Shown: positions 8,891-17,249, counted from the stretch's first letter. The stretch: 34,634 nucleotides of DNA from Frankiales bacterium (GCA_025352005.1 JANXUE010000143.1:1-34634), one strand, 5' to 3'. The notes: generated by a model not told the origin, from the letters alone. Numbers and translations are program-made.

Positions 8891-9619
8891 TCAGCCTCCG
8901 GCCGGCTTGGCGTAACGACCGGACAGCGCAGCGCTGGTGAGGGAGGCGGTCGAGCTGAAGTTCACGATCTTCCGCGTCCCCAGGAGCGCCTCGGTCGAGG
9001 TGGAGAAGTAGGGGTTGACGTAGGTCTTGAGCCCAGCAACAGACTCGAGCCAGGTGGCGACGTCGTCATGAGAGAAGGCGACGCCGGTGACTGTGAAAGT
9101 TCCCACGGGGCTCAGTACGGCCACCGGCGCAGCCACCCTCGACGTCGCAGCGCCTGCAGCCACAGGAACTACCGGCGCCGCAGCGGCTGTGGCCACGGGC
9201 GGTGTGTGGGTGTAGGCCACGTTCGACAACCAGACGTTGCTCGGCACCGACAGGCTCAGGTCGTTGAGCAGCTGCGAGAACCGGACCTCGTCCCCCATCG
9301 CCTGCGTCAACTGAGCCTGTGCGGCCGTCGCCGCCGAGTAGACGGACGTCACGTTGCTATAGGTCAGGACCTGACGCTGCAGGACCTGCTTTTGCTGCGT
9401 CGCGGTGTCGAGGTCGCCCTGTGCGCTGGCAACTCCGTGCGAGGCCGACAGCACCAGGAGACCCACGATGCCGACCGAGGCCAGCACAGCCGAGCCGAGC
9501 GCGAGCTGGATGCGCCGGAACTGGCGCCTCTCCGCGATCTCCGGCGGCAGCAGGTTGACCCGCGGCAGCAGCTGGACCGAGGTCCCCAAGAGTCGGGTCT
9601 CCGCAGTCAGGACAGTCAT
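8891..9619 (-). CDS. pilN: Type IV pilus inner-membrane protein PilN
   Basis: This 242-residue protein carries the PilN cytoplasmic motif RVNLLPPEI at about 20-28, which docks into PilM. A membrane segment follows at about 38-62, then a helical region and a ferredoxin-like domain containing FSQLLNDLSLSVPSNVWLSNV and ATWLESVAGL. An Ala/Val/Pro-rich insert lies around residues 150-170. Its ATG overlaps the pilM stop by 4 bases. Together with PilM and PilO it forms the scaffold under the platform protein PilC. Confidence 0.92.
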   Translation of the reverse strand: MTVLTAETRLLGTSVQLLPRVNLLPPEIAERRQFRRIQLALGSAVLASVGIVGLLVLSASHGVASAQGDLDTATQQKQVLQRQVLTYSNVTSVYSAATAAQAQLTQAMGDEVRFSQLLNDLSLSVPSNVWLSNVAYTHTPPVATAAAAPVVPVAAGAATSRVAAPVAVLSPVGTFTVTGVAFSHDDVATWLESVAGLKTYVNPYFSTSTEALLGTRKIVNFSSTASLTSAALSGRYAKPAGG

Positions 9620-10680
9620 GACGAGACCCCCATGGCGAGACCCACCGGAACGGTGACCATGGGCTCGACGTATGCAAGCTGGTCAGGCGTCAGGCCGGTC
9701 TTGCCGAGCTTGAGTGTGGACATGGGACGGGCGGACTGCACGGGAAGTCTGGTGGCGCTGGCGAGTCTGTCGGCGAGACCCGCGAGCCTCGAACCCCCAC
9801 CGGAGAGGACAACACGGCCGATGCGGGCGGCACCCGGCTGGGCCATGAAATAGTCGAGCGAGCCGCGTACCTCTTCGACGAAGGCGCCGCCGGTGGACTC
9901 GATGGCCCGGGCGGCGGGGTTGGCGTCGACCGCACCGGAGGCGCTCGCCATACCGATCTCCTGCTTGTGGGCCTCGGCCTGGTCCAGCGGCACTCCGAGG
10001 CGTTCCGCGATGGCGTCGGTGATGTCGCCACCGCCCATCATGAGGATGCGGACGAAGCGCGGGACGCCGCCCTGGTGGACCACGATGTTGGTGATGTTGG
10101 CACCGACGTCGACGAGGGCCTCGGCGTGCAGCGAGTCCAGGCCGGTGCTGTCGATAGTGACGAGAGCACGCAGCACGGCGAAGGAGGTGAGATCCACCAT
10201 CTGCGGCTGCAGCCCGGCCTTCTGAACCGCCTCGAGCGCGCTGTCCACCATGTCCCGCGCAGCCGCGACGAGGAGCACCCGGAGCATCCGACCGCCGGAC
10301 TCGTTGGTGAACTCCTCGAGCGGGTGGAAGTCCAGGATGGCCTGCTCGACCGGCATCGGGATGAAGTCCTGCACCTGGAACGCGAGGGACTTCTTGAGTT
10401 CATTGGCAGGCAGCCACGGCAGGTCGACCTGGCGGACGACGACCCTCTGGTTCGCCACGCCCACGACGACTTTGTTGCTGCTGAACTTGGCCTGGGCCCA
10501 CAACTGCTTGATCGCTGCGGCCACGGCCTCGGCGTCGACGACCTCACCGTCACGAACGGCGCCGACCGGAAGAGCTACCTGACCGAAGCGCTCGAGCGTC
10601 GCCCCACCCTTGCCGAGCGTGAGCTCGGCAGCCCGCACACCGGAGGTACCGATGTCGAGACCAACGACTTTGCCTGCCAC
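9616..10680 (-). CDS. pilM: Actin-like pilus assembly ATPase PilM
   Basis: The 354-residue protein has the FtsA/actin fold pattern: a phosphate-1 loop VVGLDIGTSGVRAAEL at 5-20, an ALVDVGANITNIVV phosphate-2 segment near 190, and VVLSGGGSRLAGLADRL adenosine-binding loop near 295. PilM sits on the cytoplasmic face and holds the PilN N-terminal motif. The GTG start is supported by GAGGGG 7 bases upstream. A WhiG-like promoter lies about 75 bases upstream, and this gene opens the pilM-N-O-P unit, which may extend into aroC-aroK. Confidence 0.94.
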   Translation of the reverse strand: MAGKVVGLDIGTSGVRAAELTLGKGGATLERFGQVALPVGAVRDGEVVDAEAVAAAIKQLWAQAKFSSNKVVVGVANQRVVVRQVDLPWLPANELKKSLAFQVQDFIPMPVEQAILDFHPLEEFTNESGGRMLRVLLVAAARDMVDSALEAVQKAGLQPQMVDLTSFAVLRALVTIDSTGLDSLHAEALVDVGANITNIVVHQGGVPRFVRILMMGGGDITDAIAERLGVPLDQAEAHKQEIGMASASGAVDANPAARAIESTGGAFVEEVRGSLDYFMAQPGAARIGRVVLSGGGSRLAGLADRLASATRLPVQSARPMSTLKLGKTGLTPDQLAYVEPMVTVPVGLAMGVSS

Positions 10681-10752
10681 TGCCTGTCCCCTCGGAATGC
10701 GGCCTTGCAGCCGCGAGGTTCCGGTCTTCGTGTCCGACCGGTGTCAGGAGTG

Positions 10753-10780
10753 ATCTCGGTCAATCAGACGGCTGGCTTGA
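10753..10780 (-). promoter_or_regulatory. WhiG/sigma28-like promoter of the pilM operon
   Basis: On the minus strand TCAAG (from 10780) is followed by 15 bases and ACCGAGAT (10760-10753). Spacing is identical to the other pilus promoters in the window. The predicted start near 10746 gives a leader of about 66 bases before the pilM GTG. Confidence 0.6.
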
Positions 10781-10798
10781 GTCATCGGGGTCAGCCGG

Positions 10799-10816
10799 TT
10801 CCGCCGTCCGGCGGAA
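10799..10816 (-). terminator. Hairpin after the prepilin peptidase gene
   Basis: TTCCGCC, loop GTCC and GGCGGAA form a perfect 7-bp stem, 6 bases past the prepilin peptidase stop. No T-run follows. It probably separates the minor-pilin operon from the pilM promoter just downstream. Confidence 0.5.
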
Positions 10817-10822
10817 TGCGGC

Positions 10823-11611
10823 TCACCCGACCGTGGCGCCCAGGTAGGCATCCGCCAGCTGCTGACCGACGAGAATCCCGGTCAGCGCACCGGCGAGCAT
10901 GAACGGCCCGAAGGGGACCTTGGTCTTGCGTCCGCCACCGGCGAACAGCACGACTCCGATCCCGAAAATGCCTCCGTAGAGGAAACCGGTGAACAACCCG
11001 ACGGCGAGCGCTCCATAGGAGACCCAGCCTAGGTAGGCCCCGAGCGTCGGCGCGAGCTTGACGTCCCCGAAGCCCATGCCGGCTGGGTAGGCGAACCACA
11101 GGGCGAAGTAGACCCCGAAGGCGACCGCAGCCCCAATGCCGGCCCTGATGAGGTCGTCGTACTCCCCAGTCAAGACGGCGGCCCCGCCCAGCAATGCAGC
11201 CGCCACCGGGTAGGACGGCAAGGTGAGCGCATCTGGAAGGCGCTTGAGGTCGATGTCGATCATCGCCAGGGCGACGCCGACAGCGGCCAGGTAGAGATAG
11301 GCAGGCAGGACCGCATCAAAACCGAAGCGCAGCGCCAGGACCGCGAACACGAGGCCAGTGAAAGCCTCGACCAAGGGGTACCGCGCGCTGATTGGCTCCG
11401 CGCAGTCGCGGCACCTGCCCCTGAGCATCAGCCAGCCCAGGACCGGCACGTTGTCACGCGGCCGGATCGGGTTCTCACAGCGAGGACACGCACTCGGTGG
11501 GCTGATCACCGACTCGCCCCGCGGAACGCGCCAGATGACGACGTTCAGGAACGAACCGATCATCAGCCCGACGAGGCCGGTGAAGCAGGTCAGCAGCAGG
11601 ATCACGAGCAT
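10823..11611 (-). CDS. pilD: Prepilin peptidase / N-methyltransferase
   Basis: The 262-residue polytopic protein is a full-length bifunctional PilD. It cleaves the prepilin leader before the conserved Phe and methylates the new N-terminus. The N-terminal domain has the four zinc cysteines in CPRC (42, 45) and CRDC (67, 70). The aspartyl protease motifs are IDIDLKRLPD (about 118-127) and GMGFGDVK with Asp183. About eight hydrophobic segments are present. It ends the operon of the second pilin and minor pilins, 38 bases after the PilX-like stop, with no clear Shine-Dalgarno sequence. Mycobacterium keeps only a remnant peptidase at this aro-linked position, from general knowledge. Confidence 0.95.
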   Translation of the reverse strand: MLVILLLTCFTGLVGLMIGSFLNVVIWRVPRGESVISPPSACPRCENPIRPRDNVPVLGWLMLRGRCRDCAEPISARYPLVEAFTGLVFAVLALRFGFDAVLPAYLYLAAVGVALAMIDIDLKRLPDALTLPSYPVAAALLGGAAVLTGEYDDLIRAGIGAAVAFGVYFALWFAYPAGMGFGDVKLAPTLGAYLGWVSYGALAVGLFTGFLYGGIFGIGVVLFAGGGRKTKVPFGPFMLAGALTGILVGQQLADAYLGATVG

Positions 11612-11649
11612 GTTTCTAGTCGACGCCGGTGAGGGAGGGGCACAGGCCG

Positions 11650-13182
11650 TCAGTTGACGTCGGTGCCGTCGTCCTCGCGCCAGTTGGTGACCTGGACCTC
11701 AAGGGTTGCTCCAGGCGGGTTGCTGGTGAAGCACTGGTCCAGGTAGAAGTCGATGTTCCCACCGAAGTCGATGGTCTTGGCGTATACCGTCCCGATCGTG
11801 TTGCGCCCACCTGTACCCGTGAGGGTTCCGTCCGGCACGAAGATCGCGGCGGCGAGGAACGGCGAGCTGTTGCCGCCTTGATAGCTCAATCCCTTGCTGC
11901 CGCCGGCGACCACGATCGTGACGTTGTTGGAGGTGCACCCCCCGGAGCTGTCGAGGCCCCTGAGGAAGCTGCTGGGGAAGTCACTGGATTTCAGCGAGAC
12001 ATCCCCTGTCGTGGTCACCGGGTCGCTCGTGTCCCAGTACAGAACTGGGGAGGAGATGCCGGCAGCTGCCAAGCTGGTCAGGGTGGCGCTGATGGCGCTC
12101 GTCGCCAGGTTGTACGTGCCCTCAGCCTGCGCTGTCGAGCGAAGCTGGTCGTACTGGGCGTCCGTGAGGCCCCGCGGTCGGTATCCGTAGATGCTGGTCA
12201 GGTCCTGCTGCGTGAACAGCGACGTCGTCGGATAGACGCTTCCATCGGAGCGGACGTAGGCGTTGTAACACGGTAAGTCTGCAGACGTGAACATTGCCGG
12301 CGAGGCAGGGCCGGCACTGGCGCCGCCGTCCTGGTCGAAGCGGAACATGGCGTTGCAGCGGGAGGTTCCTGCCTTGTGGATCGGGGCGCCACCACCACCA
12401 GAAGTGCAGCTGGTGTTACTCGTCGAGATGCCTCCGACAGCATGCGCCGCCGCAGGCTGGTCATAGAACAGGTCAAGAGCTGTGCGGCCAGCGGCAGCGT
12501 CGTAGGAGAACTGAACTCCACTGCCGCTCGCGGCGTCGTTCTGCCGGTTGTACATGCAACCGCCGGTGAAGATGCTCTCGTAATGCAGACCGACGTTGCC
12601 GTTGCCGCTGAAGTTGGTCTCGGAGAACACGCCGAGCGGGTAAGACAAGGGCCGCATCTGCACGTCGACCGCCAAGCGGCGCGCTCCCGGCCCGCTGCCC
12701 GCGACGCCCGTCGAGTGGATCCGGTACTTCCCGAAGCACTGCCCGGGCGGCGATGCGTGCCGCGCCGGGCAGTTGGGGACGTAGGGCTTCACCGTGCTGA
12801 TCCAGACCTTGAAGCAGTCACTCGACAGGACGCACGCGCCCGTTCCGCCATCGACCCGGATCTGCTTGGGACTGGACGAGTTCACCCAGGGGTTGGGCGA
12901 CGTCGTGCACCCTGACACCGGTCCGCCGGGAGGCTCCTGGCACGTCAAGCTGCCCAAGGTCGTCCCCCGCAGGTACTGGAGAGCCTGCGCTACGCCCGCC
13001 TCTGAGGACGCGAGCGCCCCGAGGGACTGGCGGTCCCGACTGCTGTTGCCAAGGTTGTTCACGGTCAGAGCCGTGGCCGTGAGGGTGAGGGCCCCGACGA
13101 CGGCGATGACCAGGATCACCGCGAGCATGGCAATGCCCTGGTCGTCGCAAGGGTTCCGGCGGCGCATCGCAGTCTCCGTCAT
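11650..13182 (-). CDS. PilX-like minor pilin, unusually large
   Basis: The 510-residue protein starts with a charged segment and DDQG followed by IAMLAVILVIAVVGALTLTATAL. This is the PilX_N pattern: a class III-like leader without the usual Glu5 but with a possible PilD site after Gly16. The remainder is a large extracellular region rich in Ser, Gly and Thr with about a dozen cysteines. Normal PilX is near 200 residues, so the exported part is more than doubled. It starts at an ATGA overlap with PilW. The position next to PilV and PilW suggests a tip-complex component; the large C-terminus is not recognised. Confidence 0.7.
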   Translation of the reverse strand: MTETAMRRRNPCDDQGIAMLAVILVIAVVGALTLTATALTVNNLGNSSRDRQSLGALASSEAGVAQALQYLRGTTLGSLTCQEPPGGPVSGCTTSPNPWVNSSSPKQIRVDGGTGACVLSSDCFKVWISTVKPYVPNCPARHASPPGQCFGKYRIHSTGVAGSGPGARRLAVDVQMRPLSYPLGVFSETNFSGNGNVGLHYESIFTGGCMYNRQNDAASGSGVQFSYDAAAGRTALDLFYDQPAAAHAVGGISTSNTSCTSGGGGAPIHKAGTSRCNAMFRFDQDGGASAGPASPAMFTSADLPCYNAYVRSDGSVYPTTSLFTQQDLTSIYGYRPRGLTDAQYDQLRSTAQAEGTYNLATSAISATLTSLAAAGISSPVLYWDTSDPVTTTGDVSLKSSDFPSSFLRGLDSSGGCTSNNVTIVVAGGSKGLSYQGGNSSPFLAAAIFVPDGTLTGTGGRNTIGTVYAKTIDFGGNIDFYLDQCFTSNPPGATLEVQVTNWREDDGTDVN

Positions 13183-13937
13183 GAGGCGTTCCTGAGGTCG
13201 ACCTGGGTCCGGTAGACTTGGGGGTGGTTGTCGATGTTCATGGTCACGTTCAAGACCACTGAGTCGATGTTCGCGAGCTCCACGTCCAGCAACCCGTTGA
13301 CGTTGCCGACCGGGTTGCCCGCTTCATCGAGCTCACGCCAAGTGGTGACGCCGTCGCTGGGGTCGATGTCATAGCGGTAGTTGTTGCTCCGGTACTCGAC
13401 CTTGAAGGCCGACACGTTTCCGGCCAGCAGCGGCTGCCCGCCCGAGCAACTGGTGCTGGTAGCGCTGATCGGGGTGACAGCCGGCGTGACCTGGTTGTCG
13501 ATCACGTAGAGCTGCCTGGTGGTCGGCTCGAAGCAATAGGTGATGTCTTCAGGGTTCCCGCCGTTGTGGGCGGAGCAGGCCGGCAAGCTCGTGTCCCGAC
13601 CGGGGAGGGCGACGCCGCCGATGCAGCTGTCACCGTCGAAGTCGGCCTGGATCCGGATTCCGACCACGCCGTTGCTGTTGAAGGTCGGTCCGTCAGGGTT
13701 GACCGCCGTGACCACAGAGCTCGCCTGCCGCAGGTCCCGCGCCATCCGGTTCAGGGCCTGACGGGCTTCCTCGTTCAGGTCGTGGAGCTCGTTAGAGGTC
13801 TTGACGACCCCGCTGCTGACCTTCAGCGCCGAGAAGGTCACAGCGAGGAGCACGAACACCACGACCATGGAGATCAACATCTCGACGAGCGTGAATCCCG
13901 CGTCCTCGTCGGTCTCGACCGCCCGAAGCCGCCTCAT
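13179..13937 (-). CDS. PilW-like minor pilin
   Basis: The 252-residue prepilin has the leader MRRLRAVETDEDAG (14 residues) and the cleavage/methylation site G|FTLVEMLISMVVVFVLL with Glu5 present. The following helix contains NELHDLNEEARQALNRMARDLRQAS, the typical PilW/PulJ block. The C-terminus has short beta segments and two cysteine-containing loops. The ATG at 13937 overlaps the PilV stop by 4 bases; a longer upstream in-frame ORF overlaps PilV and is not real. It probably belongs to the priming tip complex with PilV, PilX and the GspH-like protein. Confidence 0.85.
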   Translation of the reverse strand: MRRLRAVETDEDAGFTLVEMLISMVVVFVLLAVTFSALKVSSGVVKTSNELHDLNEEARQALNRMARDLRQASSVVTAVNPDGPTFNSNGVVGIRIQADFDGDSCIGGVALPGRDTSLPACSAHNGGNPEDITYCFEPTTRQLYVIDNQVTPAVTPISATSTSCSGGQPLLAGNVSAFKVEYRSNNYRYDIDPSDGVTTWRELDEAGNPVGNVNGLLDVELANIDSVVLNVTMNIDNHPQVYRTQVDLRNAS

Positions 13938-15673
13938 CGCTGGTCGTCCGCGACGCAGGTCAGTTGGCCGAGCTGCACCTTGATGGAGGAGTAGCCGGAT
14001 CCGGCCTCGTTGGTCAACGTCGATGCCGTCGACAGCGACATAATGCCGTTCGTGAACCCTCGCACTCCGGAGGTGGCACCGGTGTTCACGACGTTCGGGA
14101 GATTGCTGGTCAACGACGAGACGATCACCTGACTCAAGAGGCTGAAGTTGCCCAGTCGGGTCGTCGTGGGGTCCCACACGTCACTGCCCGAAGCCAGCAC
14201 CGGCGCCGCCCCAGCCGTCGTGTCGTAGGTCCAGGTGGCCGTGTGCCATCTCGGCATGATGTCTAAAGGAGGCGTAATCTTCTGCCCCCACCACCCCAGG
14301 GCCACGGAGTACTTGCCCACAATGGTCCCGTCGGAGCCACAGTCGACGGTGGACGAGTTCAGCGTCATCGACACCAAACCCTTCCCTCCGGACTCGGGGT
14401 TGTTGGGGAACAGGATCACCTGGCGCTTCGCGAAGGCCGAAGCGCCGGCGATCGACTTCTGCGGGATGGACGTGAGGGCGTTGGAGCTCACGTAGACGCC
14501 TCCGGACATGGCGGCCGAGCTTCCGGAACCCGTGTCGGGCGCCTTGACGTAGGGAGGGGCACCCATCTCGTAGCCGAGAAGGTCAGAGGAAGGGACTCCC
14601 AGACCACCTCCGTCGAGGTTGTCGTAGCTCAGCAGGCCACAGGACCCGCCGCTGTTGTCCGTCACTGCCCCCGAGAGGGCGTTGGTCGGTGTGGCTGCCG
14701 TCGTGACGTCCGTCGGCGCGTTGGGGAGGCCCGTGGACACATCCCCGGTCACGTCTGTGACGGCGGTCCGACCAAAGCCGTACCAGCGACAGCCTGAACC
14801 GCCCGACGCACTGACCGTGCCCGAGCTGACGACCGCGTTCGTGGGCAGGTTGAACTGGGTCAACAGCCCCGTGACGGACGTGGTCCCACTCTTGCTCGCG
14901 ATGGCGCCGGTCGCATATCCAGCCACCGTCGAACCACTCGACTGCGAGCCATCAGCGCTGGCGACTCCCTCCTGCAGCTCCAAGGTGGTGCCATCGGCGC
15001 CCGTCGAGGTGACGTCGACGGCTACAGAGCGGGCCTGCGTCTGGATGACTGGCGCTGCCGCGCGCCCTTCGGATACCCGCGTGTAGTTGCCAAGCTGCTT
15101 GGCCTTGCCGGCGCTCGTCCACTTAGTGATGACGGTGATTCCCAGCAGGAGCGAAGGTGCCTGGTCCTTCCCCACGGTCTGGCTGTCGTAGACGCTCTGG
15201 AAACGGGAGGCCGGGATCACGGTGCCGTCAGGTGCCAGGAACTGTGCGTCGATGACCTGGGTGTAATCACTGGCTCCAGCGAGCTGCCCCGTCGTCACAC
15301 GGTAGAACGGGCCAGCCGGCTCCCCACCCGACGCGACCGCGGTCGCTACGTAGGACCCGTTCATCGCGGTGCCGCCGCTCGTCAGCGTTGTCGTCGGCGC
15401 CGCTGACGTCGCATTGGTGTAGTAGAGGTCGAGCAGGTCGAGGAAGGGACCGTTCTGGCGGTCGACGTGGAACCGGAGGTCGCGGATCTGCTCGATCCGC
15501 TCCTGGGAGAGGTTCTTCGCCCGCGTGTCGAGCTTCAGGGCAACCGTGGACCGGAGCATCCCGATGAAGGCGGGGAGCGAGGCCGTGAGCACCAGAGCAG
15601 TCAGACCCAGCGCGATCATGACTTCGACGAGGGTGAACCCCTCCTCGCCGCGACGGCGGTTACATATAGACAC
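13934..15673 (-). CDS. PilV-like minor pilin with very large exported domain
   Basis: The prepilin site is EEG|FTLVEVMIALGLTALVLTASL with Glu5, after a 12-residue leader. The helix continues with RAKNLSQERIEQIRDLRF, the usual PilV/PulI block. The protein is 579 residues, while PilV/PulI proteins are normally 120-200. The extra 350 or more residues are Ser/Thr/Gly-rich with few charges, consistent with an exported beta domain. The start is a GTG that overlaps the previous stop by 14 bases; no ATG is in frame. A tip adhesin role is plausible because minor pilins cap the fibre, but no adhesin family was recognised. Confidence 0.8.
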   Translation of the reverse strand: MSICNRRRGEEGFTLVEVMIALGLTALVLTASLPAFIGMLRSTVALKLDTRAKNLSQERIEQIRDLRFHVDRQNGPFLDLLDLYYTNATSAAPTTTLTSGGTAMNGSYVATAVASGGEPAGPFYRVTTGQLAGASDYTQVIDAQFLAPDGTVIPASRFQSVYDSQTVGKDQAPSLLLGITVITKWTSAGKAKQLGNYTRVSEGRAAAPVIQTQARSVAVDVTSTGADGTTLELQEGVASADGSQSSGSTVAGYATGAIASKSGTTSVTGLLTQFNLPTNAVVSSGTVSASGGSGCRWYGFGRTAVTDVTGDVSTGLPNAPTDVTTAATPTNALSGAVTDNSGGSCGLLSYDNLDGGGLGVPSSDLLGYEMGAPPYVKAPDTGSGSSAAMSGGVYVSSNALTSIPQKSIAGASAFAKRQVILFPNNPESGGKGLVSMTLNSSTVDCGSDGTIVGKYSVALGWWGQKITPPLDIMPRWHTATWTYDTTAGAAPVLASGSDVWDPTTTRLGNFSLLSQVIVSSLTSNLPNVVNTGATSGVRGFTNGIMSLSTASTLTNEAGSGYSSIKVQLGQLTCVADDQR

Positions 15674-16151
15674 GCGAGGTCAGCCCTTCAACGTAGATGG
15701 TGTAAACCTTCGACCTCGAGCTGCTACGGATCAGGATGGTGGCGGGGGTCGCCGTGCCACGGGGGTAGAAGTAGACGCAGCTGTGACCGCTCGGACAAGC
15801 CGGTGCAGGGCTGGGCAGCGTGACCGTCTCAGACAGCGTGACCCTGGACGACTGCGTCGTCCGTGCCCCTTCAACGGCAGTCCCACCTGTGCCGCACGCG
15901 TACTGCCAGAGCACGTAGGCCCGCGTCGACGAGAAGTCCACGCAGTAGGTCCGCCCCTCGGACACCGAGCGCTCAGCCGTCTTGCGCAACTGGCTGACCA
16001 TCTCCTGGGAAGACCCCTGCTGCTCCGAGGTGCGCTGCCAGTTCAGGACCCCCGCGGCCCCGATCGCGGCAAGGACGGAGCCGATCAGCATCGTGACCAG
16101 TAGCTCGAGCAACGTGAAGCCTGCGTCAGCGTCACCACGGGACCGGTTCAT
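15660..16151 (-). CDS. GspH/FimT-like minor pilin
   Basis: The 163-residue prepilin has a short leader ending DADAG and the mature start FTLLELLVTMLIGSVLAAIGAAG with Glu5. Next is NWQRTSEQQGSSQEMVSQLRKTAERSVSEG, the pattern of GspH/FimT pseudopilins, then a small beta domain with four cysteines. The ATG overlaps the stop of the second pilin by 4 bases. It lies in the expected GspH-PilV-PilW-PilX order of minor pilins. Confidence 0.85.
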   Translation of the reverse strand: MNRSRGDADAGFTLLELLVTMLIGSVLAAIGAAGVLNWQRTSEQQGSSQEMVSQLRKTAERSVSEGRTYCVDFSSTRAYVLWQYACGTGGTAVEGARTTQSSRVTLSETVTLPSPAPACPSGHSCVYFYPRGTATPATILIRSSSRSKVYTIYVEGLTSRVYM

Positions 16152-16594
16152 GGGCAGGCTCCTGGCTCGAGCCCGTTCAGGGCGCTGTACCGGAAGGTCT
16201 TCACGCTGCCGTTCGGATCAGTGAGCGCGACGCACCAGCCAGTGGGGTTGTTGAGGTTGGCTGATGCCCCAGTGGCCGGCGCTTGGCTTCCAACTGTCAA
16301 CCGGGCGTAAGTGCTGTAAGACGATCCGTCTGTCAGGACGATCTGGCCGGGGGTGCCATAGCCGAGCGTGATAGGCCCAGGGCTCTCGATGAAGTACGTC
16401 GCGACTTCCTTGCCCAAGCTACTGACGTCGGCTTTCACTCCCGCGTCATGGGCCTTCGCCCGCTGGCTCAGAAAGACGGGAATCGCGATCGAGGCCAGCA
16501 CCCCCAAGATGATCATGACCACGAGGAGCTCGATCAAAGTGAACCCACGCTCGTCGCACAAGGGTGAGCTTTGTGCCTTCAGCCGGCGGGTCAT
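16148..16594 (-). CDS. Second type IV pilin
   Basis: The 148-residue prepilin has a 17-residue leader ending CDERG, then FTLIELLVVMIILGVLASIAIPVFLSQR, a textbook type IVa pilin helix. The C-terminal disulfide loop runs from WCVALTD to GLEPGACP. It is paralogous to the next gene upstream: both share the 'WCV...YSA..GL..GAC' end. GAAGGAG lies 5 bases before the ATG but coincides with the -10 of a WhiG-like promoter. It opens the operon leading through the minor pilins to the prepilin peptidase, so it may be a low-abundance or alternative pilin. Confidence 0.9.
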   Translation of the reverse strand: MTRRLKAQSSPLCDERGFTLIELLVVMIILGVLASIAIPVFLSQRAKAHDAGVKADVSSLGKEVATYFIESPGPITLGYGTPGQIVLTDGSSYSTYARLTVGSQAPATGASANLNNPTGWCVALTDPNGSVKTFRYSALNGLEPGACP

Positions 16595-16601
16595 GAATTC
16601 T

Positions 16602-16629
16602 CCTTCGGCGAATTCAAGGCGTGACTTGA
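16602..16629 (-). promoter_or_regulatory. WhiG/sigma28-like promoter of the second pilin / minor pilin operon
   Basis: TCAAG (from 16629), 15 bases, then GCCGAAGG (16609-16602). The -10 ends 7 bases before the ATG, so a transcript from here would have almost no leader and the GAAGGAG Shine-Dalgarno would lie inside the promoter rather than in the RNA. Either the mRNA is leaderless or the Shine-Dalgarno serves read-through RNA. Confidence 0.55.
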
Positions 16630-16640
16630 GATGAACAGCC

Positions 16641-16673
16641 GGGAAGGGCCGACCCTGATGGGTCCGCCCTCCC
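16641..16673 (-). terminator. Strong hairpin terminator after the major pilin gene
   Basis: An outer stem of GGGAGGGC against GCCCTTCCC (one bulge) encloses a perfect GACCC/GGGTC stem with loop ATCA (minus-strand reading). It starts 22 bases past the major pilin stop. The downstream bases are only moderately T-rich. It makes the major pilin gene monocistronic. Confidence 0.75.
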
Positions 16674-16695
16674 CTGATAGCCAGTTAGGTGGCGG

Positions 16696-17169
16696 TTAGC
16701 CGTTGGCGTCGGTGCAGGCGCCCGCAGTGAGGCCGCCGGCGGCGGAGTACTCAAAGCCGACAACGGACTTGTCGCCCTGGGCGTCCTGAACCGTGACGCA
16801 CCAGTGCGTTGCGTCCACGAAGAACTGGTTGAACAGGGTGACGTTGTTGCTTGACTTACCCAGGTCAGTAGCCGCGTAGGCAGCGATCGCCGGAGGGCCG
16901 ACTACGGCCGGGGCGCTCAGGGAGTAGCGACCGGCGGCGGTCTGAACAACGACCGGCGAAACGGTGTTGTCGACGTAGTAGGTCGCGATCTCCTTGCCGA
17001 TGGTGGAGACATCGGCCTTGGCTGCGGTGTCCTGCGCCTTCTTACGCTGGTTCAAGAACACCGGGATGGCGATCGCGGCGAGGATGCCGATGATGATCAT
17101 GACGACCAGGAGCTCGATGAGGGTGAAGCCACCCTCGGACTCCTGCGACTTACGGATACGAGCCAGCAT
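16696..17169 (-). CDS. pilA: Major type IV pilin
   Basis: The 157-residue prepilin has leader MLARIRKSQESEGG, cleavage before FTLIELLVVMIIIGILAAIAIPVFLNQRKKAQDTAAKADV, and a C-terminal disulfide loop from HWCVTV to TAGACTDANG. PilD would cut after Gly14 and methylate Phe. I call it the major pilin because it stands alone between two strong terminators, has its own promoter, a good GGAGG site 8 bases before the ATG, and a dedicated c-di-GMP riboswitch in its leader. The longer in-frame ORF starting upstream is leader sequence. It is clearly related to the second pilin downstream. Confidence 0.92.
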   Translation of the reverse strand: MLARIRKSQESEGGFTLIELLVVMIIIGILAAIAIPVFLNQRKKAQDTAAKADVSTIGKEIATYYVDNTVSPVVVQTAAGRYSLSAPAVVGPPAIAAYAATDLGKSSNNVTLFNQFFVDATHWCVTVQDAQGDKSVVGFEYSAAGGLTAGACTDANG

Positions 17170-17175
17170 TGCGAT

Positions 17176-17249
17176 GTCCTCCAGGACTGGATATGTGTGA
17201 GCCGCGCGGTGGTCCTGCAACTCCTCGCGCGGCCCTCCGAGGAGGGGCC
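17176..17249 (-). promoter_or_regulatory. Putative expression platform of the pilin riboswitch
   Basis: Three alternative hairpins lie between the aptamer and the pilin start. Hairpin A (17231-17249) has GGCC and CTCC paired with GGAG and GGCC. Hairpin B (17202-17208 with 17226-17232, 7 bp) shares two bases with A, so they exclude each other. The ribosome binding site GGAGG (17182-17178) lies in a small GTCC/GGAC hairpin (17176-17187), and its 5' flank can also pair with 17212-17217. No T-run is present, so translational control is more likely than intrinsic termination. Folding was done by eye. Confidence 0.5.

Noticed and set aside
16595-16616. Two GAATTC sites 9 bases apart as a possible operator
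   Set aside because: Each is a 6-base palindrome that arises easily; the stretch is better explained by the promoter and ribosome binding site of the second pilin.
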